From Ptychodera flava (lineage: Eukaryota > Hemichordata > Enteropneusta > Ptychoderidae), in NCBI RefSeq assembly GCF_041260155.1, contig NC_091929.1:26040080-26104079 (forward strand): DNA of 64,000 bases, given 5' to 3'. Shown here piece by piece: positions 24,716 through 38,400 of this stretch (position 1 is the first letter of the stretch; every line of letters begins with the position of its first letter). The notes below the pieces were generated by a model. It searched no databases, was not told where the DNA came from, and was given only the letters and a program-made list of their open reading frames with translations. Position numbers and translations under genes: made by a program.

Positions 24716-27299
24716 AGACACGGAGCTTTGTTTTTGTAGACAACAGAATTTACACGAGATAACATAGTTCATGCTCAAAACAAAAATGCCAATTTTAAAA
24801 AATAGTATGGGTTCCTTACGCTTGAAGTATAATTCCACTAACAATTGGAAAATACTTTAAACATTGCGGGTAAAAAATTTACAGTATCGATGAACTGCTG
24901 TTTCTCATTAATCGTTCAGTTTTACATAAAGTAATGAAAAAACTATCAAAATCAATCATTGTGGCAATAGTACGAATTTTACTTACCATCAGCCTGTTAA
25001 TATTTGTATACACTTAAAAGCAGTCATCTTACGTCTTTCATTGTGTCATTTTCAACAATATTACCCAACTGTCGATTGGATAACACATTTCCAGTGTTGT
25101 CGAATGTTCTCCTGGTGGCTGGCAATCACATATTGTTTTTCACTACGGTACATTTAATGAAACCGTTGCAACATGATTACGTCTTGCAAACGCATATGAA
25201 ATATATTCACAATTTGCCCCACTTTAGAACACGAATGTGTGGAAGCGGCACAAATATACTTGCTAGCATGTATCTTTGCTTCAAATTAGAAATATTGCAT
25301 TGCTCTGTACTGCATTTACCTAAGACACATGACAACTTTTCAATAAGTGTTCTTCCCTTCTACAATATGTCATCAAATCAATTCCAGCAATCGCCATCAT
25401 TCAAGGCGAGTAAATCACCAGGTCAAAGAAAACAAACAAAACAATACAAAACAACAGCAACAAAACACTGGCAAAATAAATAATACAGTCTCGAACCATG
25501 AGGAAAGTGGTGGTACCAGATATCGCGAATGGGTAAGCGTACCCTGCTAGCATGCTACACCGGTCAAGATTGAACTTAAGTGGCAAAGTAGTTGTAAAGT
25601 AGTTAGGCTATTTGCCAAATTACTTTTGTGAGTCTAAGCCGGGGATACTGTCTCTCACCATATATAGTAACTAGATTTGTGTCAAATTGTGATATTTTGA
25701 AATAAGATCTCCATATATACCGTATAACTTATTAAATGATCTAGCCAACCTACTTCATGACAATCCCTGTCTCACTGGCTTTGAGACTATGAAGCTCTGT
25801 CTCACTTGGAAGTCTTCATATGAGTCACAAGCTCTACAGTATCTCAGTTGTGAAATATATACACCATAAGCTGGACCCATGGGATATTACTGGTTGAGCA
25901 GGGAAAACTAATGATTTCAAAATTAAGATCGTCCTTTTTGTCATCCAGCTAATTGTGCAATTTATTTTGTCTAATTCAAAAAACGGTATGACGCCGAACT
26001 CACACTTTCTGTTGTTTCTTTTATGTTAAACTCATCTGGACAGACGTGATAGAGGTAATTAGAAGTAAATATGATTAAGCTGCTTGAGAAGATTTGGGGA
26101 GACGCAGAAAATCATAGTGGAAAATCAAAAGACTCATTCTATTTACACATTTAACAACTTTTATTAGGTACTTTGTCACGGCAAGAATCTTTGAACACAA
26201 ACTTTTAAAACGTATACAGCAAACACGAAAAATTATGCATTACTAAAGATAATTAATTCTCATCTCCATATTATAATAATCGCAATCATACCAATCCATA
26301 ATGCAATATTACTAGGTCAGAATTCGTAAGACAATAGTTTTAAACATAGACATAAAACAGCACAGAACAGACAGTAAATAGACGGTACACAAACAAAGTC
26401 AAATTCATGAAAGAAAGATATATGGACCTCTGGCCAAAAGGCCAAGAAGTGATGTCAGGTATTTCGAAAATAGTAAGCGCATCCTGCCCCACATGTGGTA
26501 CCCGCCATATATCAATCTGTAGGTCAGATAGGTAGTGGTCACTAACTAAGGCCCAATGTCACCGATGCCATCAGCGATCATTTGTCGAAGAGAGATATTG
26601 TATTTATCTACAAGCTTGCGATACCTTGTTGTACCACAAAAAGGTAACCTTAAATCATTAAGTCCAAATCTAAGATGTTTCATAGTAATCATACACTTAT
26701 TTTTTGCAATAATATACTATCAGATATATATTTTTAAATATATCAAGCTAGGTACTCAAGATTTATTAATATGTCATCGCATTTATCTGTACCTCTTTCA
26801 ACTCTGTATTTTAACACAACGTATCACTAGTTTCTGGAATTATCTTATTTTTACAATCTTTAAAAACTGCAGGGCATTATCTGAAATAGTATTGGCTGAT
26901 GCAGATTTTTGTATGGATAGGTCAAGAATCTCTTAACGTATGGCATGATGAAACACAACGATTGTTGTTGAACTTGATCTACGAATACAATCCTTCTATT
27001 TGTAGATATCAGTATTTTTGAAGGTTCTAACAGGGACATACTTTGAAGAGGATGCATTTTGCAAGCTCTCGTTCGGGAGAACAACTGTTGTCAGAGTGTA
27101 TTGTTTTCACTTTACAATACCTGTCCATTTGAATCGTTGTAATGACTCACACACCGTTCAATGAGCATCGATTTTTTTGTAGTAATGAGCATAACAGTAT
27201 GTAAAACTCGTGAATATATCATTACCTGCTTATCGGATAAAACGCATATCACTAAAGGTAATATAAATGTGGCAAGTTAAAGACCTATTAACATTAGCT
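24716..27299. other. Intergenic, mostly unrecognised
   Basis: AT-rich sequence with the short repeat motif pair noted separately. Open stretches up to 159 codons on the plus strand show no domain and biased composition. Confidence 0.5.
25505..26515 (-). repeat. Pair of short related repeat motifs
   Basis: Minus-strand words CAGGGTACGCTTACCCATTC (around 25,520-25,550) and GGCAGGATGCGCTTACTATT (around 26,470-26,500) look like two decayed copies of one interspersed repeat in the same orientation. Between them nothing was recognised. Confidence 0.3.
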
Positions 27300-27459
27300 C
27301 AACTTTCTTCAAAGCTTGCGCATGCTTTTATATCTACCTGTCTTTCTTTCTGTCTGTCATTTTTGTGCTATGTTTCTATGTGACTTTCATTTGTGGTGAC
27401 TTGCTTTTTTTTATATCTGTGGCGAGCAATCCAACTTCCCAAAGAGGATCAATAAAGAT

Positions 27460-27490
<31 letters not shown>

Positions 27491-27500
27491 TAATAATATA
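27300..27500 (+). mobile_element. LINE-like 3' tail with (ATA)n
   Basis: The plus strand ends GGATCAATAAAGATTATAAT and runs into (AAT)n at about 27,463-27,500. This is the form of a retroposon 3' UTR with AATAAA followed by a simple-repeat tail. The body upstream is not recognisable. Confidence 0.4.
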
Positions 27501-27599
27501 CCTTAGATTTAGCGGTTTGAAATGACCTCACACAAGTGGCAAATCAGAAAGTCTTGTAAAAAATTGAGTCCTAATACTTGTCCACGGGGTGCATTGTGC

Positions 27600-28077
27600 C
27601 TTTATTTTACGAGTTTTGAATACTACTAATGTAGAATGACGTCTACTATTTATTTATTTATTTATTTATTTTGTACTTGTTTAATTATTTGTTTTTGTAC
27701 TCGTCACATTTCTTGTAAATTCAATTGTCTCTACTACATTATTGATGATGCAATTCTTTATCTAATATTTTAATAATACAATTCTTGATTTACATAAATA
27801 AACAAGCTTACAACAAACAAAACACATTAAGATAAGAATTGTAGTCAAGTCTTACATGCTAATAAGTCAGAGGTGTTACGGGGAGCTCGAGTAGCTTAGG
27901 TAAGGCTATTGTATATATCTGGCTCCCGAAAGAGCAATAACTTAGTCATGAATACTAATTATCAACTGTGGTTTTAGTAATATCAGCAAACATACGAGCT
28001 TGCACATAAAGTATGGTTGTAACTAAAATTGCTGTGATCGATTGCATCAATCACTTCGATTGTATCAATCACTCCTC
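27600..28077 (-). terminator. Probable 3' UTR and poly(A) signals of gene B
   Basis: Downstream of the gene B stop. AATAAA on the minus strand occurs repeatedly at about 27,648-27,670 (inside a TATT repeat) and at 27,601-27,606. Either could be the cleavage signal, giving a 3' UTR of roughly 400-480 bases. The signal lies in low-complexity DNA, so this is only a candidate. Confidence 0.35.
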
Positions 28078-28323
28078 TCAAAATTCATCTTCCATTTCAT
28101 GGACCACGTGACCAGAGGTACTAGCAATTGACAGGTCATGCAGTTCTATGGAAGGGAGAGTTGATTGACCAGGGCTACCAGTATCACTTTTCCGACGCTC
28201 TCCGGTCACCATACTGCTTACAATCCAGTCATCTTCTTCATCACTACTGTATGTACTGAACGATATTTCATCAGGATCGTCATTATCACTCCCATAGAAG
28301 CGGGAACGAATCGATCTCAAAAC
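28078..28323 (-). CDS. Gene B last exon: cytoplasmic tail and stop
   Basis: An 82-codon exon (81 residues and TGA), phase 0 in. It starts VLRSIRSRFYGSDND directly after TM7 and is then rich in Asp, Glu and Ser (DDPDEISF, SSDEEDDW, GERRKSDTGSPGQS). The protein ends HEMEDEF. Ser/Thr next to basic or acidic residues are candidate phosphorylation sites. The final D-E-F fits the class III PDZ-ligand form [DE]-x-hydrophobic. Confidence 0.92.
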   Translation of the reverse strand, partial: VLRSIRSRFYGSDNDDPDEISFSTYSSDEEDDWIVSSMVTGERRKSDTGSPGQSTLPSIELHDLSIASTSGHVVHEMEDEF

Positions 28324-31300
28324 CTGATGATGGGAACAAAGATTCCGAATTAAAATGATACTACCGACACTGTCAATTCATCTGTGCATTTGCGTGATTG
28401 CGTCATCTTTTGTTTGAAGTCTCAGTTGGTATGACTGTATTTACGGTAAATGTCTCCATTTAATGTATATTGCAACCTACGGATTTCTACTAATGAGAAC
28501 AACGTCAATACTTTTCACAACTACTGCCATAGACATGCTTCGTAAAATGTATCGTTAAGAAGTCGCAATTAGGCCTATACTGTTTTTGGCTGAGTCGAAA
28601 TATGATAGGTACAAAGGCTAACGAATAAAGTCATCTTAAAAATATTTTCACCCTAAAATCTCGTTCAAAATATTGAGGTTAATATGGCAGCCAATAAACA
28701 TATCAGAAGAATACTCACGACTTTGTTGGTCGCAAAATATCCAAGGTAGCATACTGAACCCTAAGAAATAATAGACAATAACGCTTATTTAGGAAGTCAA
28801 AAGAACTGCATTTCAAACAAAAATTAAAAAAATCCAAACACTAGATAGTTTTCGCCGGATCCTTAAATTTCTTAAGAACACTTGTCACACTGTGATATAA
28901 TTTTGAGAAGTTTCTATCGCATTACTTGTGTGACATAAAAATTCCTGTATGTTTCTGAAGAATGCTTAAATTTAGAATGAGCGGAATAGAGGTTATGGGT
29001 GAAACTGTTTGAGTTTTACAGATAGGGGCTTTGGTTTTATAGTTTGATGTAGCTATTTCTGTTTCTTACAGTGGTTTGCTTTGAAGCATTGGCATTACGC
29101 GAAGTAGACATATTGTCTATATTGAGGTGTTGCCAACACTGCCAGGTGTAATTGTCAGCTGAGCAGTAATTCCAGTCGACGACAGAGAAATCAACTCTGC
29201 CTAAGTTGAAACATTGTCTTTCAGCAGATTAATGTCCTGTCGTAATATATGCTTATCAAGATTTCGAACGTTACGACTGTTGATTTCGCTCATGCTGAAG
29301 TTCTGAACTGCTATGTCCATTTTCGGACTGGCAAGCTACCATAAGATAAATGAACAATGACTGTTTTTACAGTTCAGTCAAATTTTCCGTATTTACTGTA
29401 GTCAAGTTTAAGACGCGAGGCCATTTTAGATCAATTAATTGAATTTATCATTAATTGAAACTGGCACAACGAAAAGTAAAGAGTTAAATATTTCGATATT
29501 TGTCAGACATTTCATTTCGCCAACAATACCTCATCTCATTCATGCTTTTCAATTAAATCTCGATTCCTGCTAAGACGTCGAGCAAAACACAATGATACAA
29601 AATTATAGCAACTCCTTTCATAAAAGTATCCTCCCGCAAATTCATTATTCCCTCGACTGATTGATTTATTTTGTATTGTAATGCATTGCATTGCATAGCA
29701 TTGCATTGCATTGCATTGTACTGTGTTGTATTGTATTGCATTGTGTTGTATGGTATTGTAGTGAATTGTATTGTATTGTATTGTATATATTTTTACTTTA
29801 ACCCAAACGGGATTCGAACCCCCACACACTGACGGCAACATCGCCTAGCTGCTAGGCCTCACACAAAACCAGTCGGCCACCGTTTCCTACCCAAAAGAGT
29901 TGGTCACAGCAACCTACTTAGATGCTACAATCCTGTGCGCGACCGAGCAACACAGTGTGCATGGAGCAGACGACACACAGACACAGTACAAACACACATA
30001 TAGTAATCGGAAAAGTACGAAGCTTTCTACTGAGCTATTGTATTGTATTGTATTGTATTGTATTGTATTGTATTGTATGTATTGTATTGTATTGTATTGT
30101 ATTGTATTGTATTGTATTGTATTGTATTATGATGTTTTGTGTTGTGGTGTGTCATATTGTGGTGTGTCACAGTGTGCATGGAGCAGACGACACACAGACA
30201 CAGTACAAACACACATATAGTAATCGGAAAAGTACGAAGCTTTCTACTGAGCTATTGTATTGTATTGTATTGTATTGTATTGTATTGTATTGTATTGTAT
30301 TGTATTGTATTGTATTGTATTGTATTGTATTGTATTGTACTGCATTTTAGTGTAGTGTAGTGTAGTGTAGTGTAGTGTAGTGTAGTGTAGTGTAGTGTAG
30401 TGTAGTGTAGTGTAGTGTAGTGTAGTGTTGTGTAGTGTAGTATTACTTATTGTTACGTATTGTTGCGTATTGTATTTTATGCACTGTATTGTATGCAATA
30501 TACAGTATTACATTATTTAATCGTAGTCATGAACCAAAATACATTAAGTGTAAGATACTTACCAGGAAAAAGCTGGCCATAGCGAAGGTGTAACCGAAGA
30601 AGAGATTTCCTGTGATATCCTGTAAACCCAATACCCAAGCCACAGAAAAGCTTGGAAGAAGGAGGCCAATACGAAAGAATTCATCCCTGTAAAATAATTG
30701 TATGACTTGGTGACCTGTGAGTAACACAACCTGCCAGTTTGGTTGTTACAATAACTTTGTTTATGGCAGTCTTTATATTTTCGCAAAATTCCTCATCAAA
30801 ATGTCTTCTTCACTTGATATGTGGTAAATAATAAATAAGAAGAGCTATCATATATGGCATCAGTTACGCACCATAAAATGTACCACGGCCCAGAACCATA
30901 GGTGAACACCAGATAGTCGAACTTGCAGTAGATATACATTGTCAAGATCCAGCAATGCTGTTTACAGATTGACAAATATATAAATAGCAAAGTGATAATT
31001 ATGTAAATAATGCCCTGACGAAAAAGACAGATTTGAGAATTACAACCAGCTTTCATATTTAGCAACAAAGGCGTGCAAGTTTTTATACCGATACAAGAAG
31101 GTGTAGCATGCCAACAGCTTAAAACTTCAAATCGTTCATGACATCCGTCCCTTTAAACAAACCATGATCACTACCATCTTGCTTTATTGTGTTTTGTGGA
31201 GATATTGTATGAATGTATTTCCATTATAATGTTTTCCATAAAATGTCATACCAGTGTAATTGTTGCGGCAGGAGCAACGTTACACATGAACAGTCCGATT

Positions 31301-34300
31301 TCGTCAGGAACGAGACAGCTGAAATATAAAAAAATACTGGTTTAAACATACACTCGACATAATGTAAATAACAGAGTGAGCACTTCTTGTAATTCCATAT
31401 GTACGGAGGAAAAACAGGAAGAAATGTCTAAAAATAATAACATAACATAACATAACATAACATAACGTTACATAACATAACATAACATAACATAATACAA
31501 CATCATAGAAATAATTTAACTGTCATGGAGATCAGGATTTGTAGGGGCAGCGTATATGATAACGCCTGTCTACCAAAAACGTCAGCTTGAAAAAATGAAG
31601 TTTACATATTTAAAATTTACATCTCATGATGAACGGTAACCGGCAAAGCTAGTCGCGCCAGTGGCTATCTGACAACTAATGCGCAGGTCCAATATATACT
31701 ATGCGAGTAACAGGAAGTGTACCCGTCTGAACTCATGTGCGCCGCCTTTTTTTGAGTGCTTGTAAAGAAACAGATACGAAATAGCAAAGTAAGACTGTTC
31801 CATCGCCATCAATAAAACATATCGCTGCCATTGCCCAGTAAATAATATTCTCTACCTCGTCATTGATACAAGATATCGTTACCATCATGCTTAATAAAAG
31901 AGAAATCTGCCCTGCGTATGAGTGAGGACTCACGCCAAGTATGCTAGGTAGACTTCACATTTAGAAGAGCGCCCTCTGTGTCAGGATTTAAATGTAAATT
32001 GCTAGTTTTCAGATAGAAAAGGTTTCAGCTTGCAATACTGGATCTTGTGCACTGGGGTTTTGCAGTACAGTTACTATGGCAAATTCAATGACTGCATAAT
32101 ACGCGCCTTATTGAACACAGTCGGTTATTATCATTGTAAATTCAAATTGTTATCTACAAAAATTGCCGTTTATGTCTAACTTTTTGGACAAATAAAACGG
32201 AAAATTTATACCTGCCCATGTCTTACCAAGCGAACTGTGCGTATCAGAGAGTCACCAAGTAAATTGAATGTTTGAATTTATTTTTACACAATTCGTGGTG
32301 GCAATACTCATGTATGAAGCAAGTAAAAATTAATTCTATTTTATTCCGTCTTCTACTAATCATGAATCGATAGTATTGACCCTGTATTCGCATCAACTGT
32401 GCATCTTCTGATAACTTCAACTTGTTGAATATATAAACAATAAAACTCACCCCTGTGCCAAGTCATAGCTACTTGGCCACTTCAGTGCGAAGGATAAGAC
32501 AAGGATCAGTGGGATTATCCATCCAAAGACAACATAGCAAACCCTGGTGGAAAAATGGAAAGCTTACACTTGTGTAACCATCGATAGTATTTCTTATTCG
32601 CAATGATTGTAGAAATCATTTACCGATAATATTTTTGCCAACCTACTGTGACTGAGTACCAGTGTCTGGAATCTGTATAGCGCCATCACCAGCTTAGACT
32701 CTCGCGGTTTATGGCGAGATTCAACAGAAAGGTTGTGTGTGACACAATCAGAATGCTGTAAATGAATTTTGTGTCTGCCTATTCTGAATCTTATTCAGGC
32801 AATTGTAGTATTGATCAACAAAGTCGCGAACACTGCAGATGCATACTCTCCTTTACTCAACCAGGTAAACTGATTCAATTGAGGAGTTCAAAATAAATGT
32901 CCGAAACGACTCGCCGAGAAATATGCGGTTTCACTTGCTATATCTTGCGATTCTGCAAGTGAACTTCCGAATTATGTATAGCTTCATCTTACAGACTTAA
33001 AAAGCTGTCATCATTCTTTTAAACCATTCCAATGCCATTGCCGGCGGTAGATGTGCGCAACTATTGTAAGCTATTGTTGATGAATTAAAAGATGAAAAAA
33101 AATACACTTTTTGGTCAATTATTATGCCCTAACACGAAAACCTAATAATGATCTTTTCAAATAATGTCCAGACACATCATACCATATCATTTCCATTTGT
33201 TACCAAGTTAACCAGAGGACCCATGTCGACAGAATGCTATTCCTAAGCAAATTTAAAGGGTCTGGCCAAAAGTCTGTCAGGACTAATTTTGCACTTTAGT
33301 CAACGCTTCGGCGTAGTCCGTTATGGCATGTGACATGGCAGTTTTCGTATGTCTTTGTGTGCATATCCGTAACTGACTACGTTGGCCTATATTATGGATA
33401 TTTTCGTAATTGTGCTTGTGTGTTACTAAAGTTTTGTTCTACTCATACCACAAACACTGCACCGTCGCAGCTAATGAAACCTACATACCTGCAAAGTTTC
33501 TGTAGATGTTAGCAGTGACGGGTTCAGGGAGCATTATTTGGTCCTTCCAAACAATTCAGTTTCTGTGAACAACAGTTACTGTGCAGATAACCGCATTCCA
33601 TTTTCTGAACGCTTATATATTTTTAAATGTTTTACTTTGTATTTGAAATTATTCTTTGCATATGGATCGTTTGACAGTAAACTTCGTTAACCTGTCATAA
33701 TCAGTTTTACCTTCCCTGTACAGACGTTGCAGTGTTTGAGGTCAAAATTCCTAGTACCAACTAGCTAATGATCTCGAAAAAATGTCTCAGATTTCTCAGA
33801 TTTATTGACAACTTGTCGTAATTCATTAATCTCTCCTAGTTCTGTTGTGATATAGACGCTTAAAGGTGTTAGACTGCAGGTTGTTCGACAGTTAGAAAAT
33901 TGTTGAGTCTTAAAACGATCCCTCACTTCAATAGATCAGAATCACACAATTATTAATCAATCAATCAATCAATCAATCAATCAACGAAAAAATCAATTAG
34001 TTAATCAATCAAACGAAGAATCTTTTCTTTATACCATTCGGGAAATCAGATTTGATGCAATCACTCACATGTAGATCACTCATAAAAACGGCAATATAAA
34101 ATGCGTGTATTAAAATCCGGCCAGCACACTTTAAAACTAAATACAAGCACACAAGGGTGAAATGAAGAATATGCAAATTTAAAAAAACTAGTAAATCCTA
34201 TGTTATGTCGTGATAGTACTGTTGACAATGAAGCTTTTATGTCTGTTTGTTTTTAAAATCGGTGTTCTAAAACGACGACATGATGGGGCAAGTAAGTCAA

Positions 34301-35425
34301 AGTCATGATGTAATCGATGCTGTAGAGTCAGTACTCACCTTGCATAGATATTCTTGTGCAGGCCAAAACGTAGCTTGAGAAAATGCTGCAGACAAAAATT
34401 GAAAACCCAGCAACAGGAACTAATGAGTGCGTAGTGATGGATCATGGCTGTTACACGGCAACTTACCTGCAATCAATGGAATTCAAGATAATAAAGGCAC
34501 ATAGTTTTCAGTAAAATAATAGCATTGTTTTAGGAGAAACTTCAAGAATTCAAACTTTGTTCTTAAACAGTCGAACTTGTTGAAATTCAAGTTATTTACA
34601 CTACTATATTCGTTGTCTGCTGATAGCTTTTCCTTTTGTGATTAAGAAGAGTAACCGCCAAGTAATAGATCACAAAATATTGTATACACATTTGGCTAAT
34701 ATTTTTCAATTCACATAATAATTAAAAGGTGTTATTGTAAATGAGGTGTTTCGTACCGTTCCCCTGTCCATGTTCAAAGCTGTGACCACCACGAAAAAAT
34801 ACAGCGTCAATGACAAGGTGAGACTTGCACACACAAAGTAGTGATCTGTTGTTATCCTACAAGAAATCAGGAAATAGAAATAAAATTGTAGGGCTCTAGG
34901 AAATAATTCGTTTCATGGACACTAATGTAAAAAGAAGCACATTTTCGTTTACAATTTAGAAGTGCATTTTGTGTGATTAAGGGTATTACACATCCTCAAA
35001 TTCTGAAGTCTCCGTATTTTGTTATCACTTTCATCATGTTTGTATCTAGTATTTACCTGTGATTGTGATTGTGTGAGTCATTGTTCTACCAACATAATCC
35101 AACAATATTCAAATATGACAAAAAATGGTGTTAGCTGGCTAATAGAATCCATAGGTAACATTTCTTTCGGCACAGTTGTTCTATGTTGCGTGTCTAGGTT
35201 ATTCTAATCTAATTCACTTTGAATATGTGTTTAAACAAGCAAAGGCCCCCTTGATAAGAAATATGCAAATATTGTAATTGATACATGGTGTTGCACAAAT
35301 GTGACCAAGTTTACATTTTTCTAAATAATGAATCTACTGCTTTAGTCTTAGTGAAAAATGGTTGTGATCACAACGTGATAGTCAAAGTGATAGTCAAATA
35401 ATGTATGAAATATTTAAAAAACAGA

Positions 35426-35458
<33 letters not shown>

Positions 35459-38400
35459 TGTATGTATGTATGTATGTATGTATGTATGTATTATATGTAT
35501 ATTATGAAGCTATAACAAAATTATACAAACTTATTCCACAAACAAACATACAATCAATCAAATCTTCAAGTATGGCTGTTTTTCAGCTCATACACGATAC
35601 ACGAGGCACATAAAACTTTTAGGAAAGGCAAAATTCCATTAATATATTGTCGGAAATACCGTAACGCTATTTACAATTTTAAGGCAATATATATTCTTGC
35701 GTAACAGACAGCAAAAATTGTACGATTGTCTTTTTAAAAATCTCGGCCGACAAGCGGAAATGTGTCAGCATACGGGAAGCAGGCTGCCTAACCGGCACAT
35801 GGTATCACCTCTCCCGATGAACCGGACTACAGGCACCTGTCATCAGTGAGACGGAAACATAAATTCATAGACATTACTGCGATCCTTTAAAATTGATGCC
35901 CCCCATACTCACGCCATTCTCAGCAAATTTTCCTTATAATGATGGCTCGTTTTTTAGAACGAAATAGTTATCAGTTATATAGAGGTCCAACCTGATCGAC
36001 TGAAAGGACTCACAGTCACTGTTCCTGTTTGGCACATACAATGAGCGGCGTGCATGATCGATGCAAGCTTGCTGGTGGCCGCAACCGTAAATTGTTCAAA
36101 AACATAATTTACTACTACAAATCGAGAAAGCGTGCTATAAGGATGTAGTTAGCATCGGAGTTTGACATTTTGATCTCTAATATTATTTTTCATTATCTTT
36201 AATTATGGTGTAGAATTGGCAATCTGTTGCGTTGGGCATCTAATTTCAAAGATCGTTCCCATGGAATGATACGAGGCTACTGCTATACAATCACTGCAAT
36301 CGTAACTTTCTTAAAAAATCGGTGGTCACAGTCTGAACAAGGCTTGATTTTGATTTTACCAGTGTAGCATTCTTTAGTTTTCGACACGTTTGCTTTCCGT
36401 CTACTTTTGCACATTCATGCTGCAAAAAAGATTTTGCGGATGTGCGATAGTTTGGGGGCCTATTCATTGTCTTCCTACTTCAAATATGGATGGTAAAGTA
36501 ACAGTATTAGTTGCGGTCATCCTTAATTACTTTCAAATACAGTTTGTAATCACTATTTAAAGAACAGAGCTATAAATTACTGATTTGATTTTTATTCATT
36601 TTGACAACTAATCTTCAGTTTTGCTACATACTACAGCGCTCCTCCGTAGAATTCATCGCTACTCACCGTAACTCGACTCAAATATGGTACCAATCGCAAA
36701 AAGATCAAATAGGTCAACCCCTACTGTAGCCGCAATCGTAAATTTCTAGGAAGTACAACTTGATATCAAAATCTTAAGCACAGTATTCGATTTTACCGAA
36801 TGTAATTTTGAAGAACATTTGACATCTTAAACTTTAGTTTGTTTTTGAGCGATTACAGATTGATATAGATTTTGCCAATGCCGATGTCGATTGAGGGCAC
36901 CACTCTGATTTTTGCCTCAGTATAATAAATACAGCGGTCGCTATAAATTGAGGGTTGTTTGTCAATATTGAGACGACCCAAATCGAACCAAACGGAAGTG
37001 AACCGAGAAAGAGCGACCCAAAAAGATCCGAACAATTGTGAAAACGACCTGAAACGGGTCAAATTGGGGTCGGAAAGTTGCAACCCGCCGTAAGATCGAC
37101 TGAAACTTGACAAACTTCCGTACTCTTTAAATATATAACTGCCACTCATTTCTTAAGAGGAAAATGAATGTAAGCAATTAAGTTACCTTCTGAGACACAG
37201 CATCACAAATGTGAAACTTGTCAGGAACGCTGCTAGGCCGTTTGCTACAAGAATAATTCTGCCCAAAGCATATACCGCAAATGGCTGTTTTGAGGAAACA
37301 AGGTTAGAGAGACATTATAAATTTGAGGCAAGAAGAGGTGAAAACTTCCGTATTAGCGAAACCTATTTATTTCATTCTTAGCAATATATTACATAAATAA
37401 CAAACAAAATTGACATTTGAAAAGTGAGTAAATCTTACCGTTGGCATTTTCCCCATTGTTGTTATTATCGCTACACTTCCTAAATGATCACACTGACACT
37501 CTGTGTAATCAGTTGTTGCATTGTGGTTCACTTTGCGACAGTTGTTATAGTTCCATACACTGCGTTCAAAGAAGGCAAAGACTTACTTTGTTGTTTTCAT
37601 TACTCAATATATTTTTTCTAAGTACACCCTTAAAATCACCCTTAAAATCGTATGGGACAAATGTACAATTTCTTGCTAAATTGTGTTTAAAAACATTTGA
37701 TATATTTTATGTGATCACAGACAAATACTGCAGATTATGACATTCTAATTTTCTGAACGTTAAAATTTTGTCCTCAAGTCGACAAGATTTTGCGTTTTAT
37801 CTTAATGTCTGCATAAAAAGCTGCATATAGAGCATAGGACGAAATAAAACTCACGCAGTTGGATTTCCGTGGATCATAGAAATGCATTTAGCATTGTAGC
37901 CAGCCTGAAATTAAAGACCAAATTTTACTCGGCGAACTTGATTAATGTTTCATGACATATTTATTGACTATACGCTAGACAACAGCAGTTTGCTAATGAC
38001 AATATATTTTCCATTCAATCTTACAAAACATCCATACACTGAGATATCTTGAAAAAAAAGATGTCGCTTTACCTTTAAACATGGTAAGAAGATGTATAAT
38101 TAATTATTTTTTGCAACAATTGTTTCGCGCATTTGCCAAAATCATACAAACAAGAAAACATATTTGACTTCCTCATCACATCTTCAAAAACGTTTGTTAG
38201 ACAGTGTACATGGTTGATGTACTGTCGCTGCAAGTAGGTTTGGCAAGGTCCAGTTTTGTTAAAATTATTACAAAAGTTACTGAAGCAAATTGTTGAGAAT
38301 ATTTACTTAACCCCGTGACGTTTGTTCAAATTAGTATAGACGCTCTGTATATAATCAAATCGGAATCTGCTCAAGTAATGATAAAATTTGCATAATGATA

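Noticed and set aside
25004-25483. A 159-codon plus-strand open frame
   Set aside because: Ends in low-complexity Gln/Lys/Thr, no domain, no splice or promoter context. Considered chance.
26556-26936. A 126-codon plus-strand open frame rich in Ile, Tyr and Leu
   Set aside because: Composition follows AT-rich DNA; no motif.
29787-29897. Functional tRNA gene
   Set aside because: A and B boxes are present but the acceptor and T stems do not pair properly.
29900-30500. Long open frames on both strands through the ATTGT and GTAGT arrays
   Set aside because: They are the translation of a pentamer microsatellite; period 5 leaves all frames free of stops. Not genes.
36853-37149. A 98-codon minus-strand frame next to the TM1 exon
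   Set aside because: Lies in the intron; the verified splice phase TM1 to TM2 leaves no place for it.
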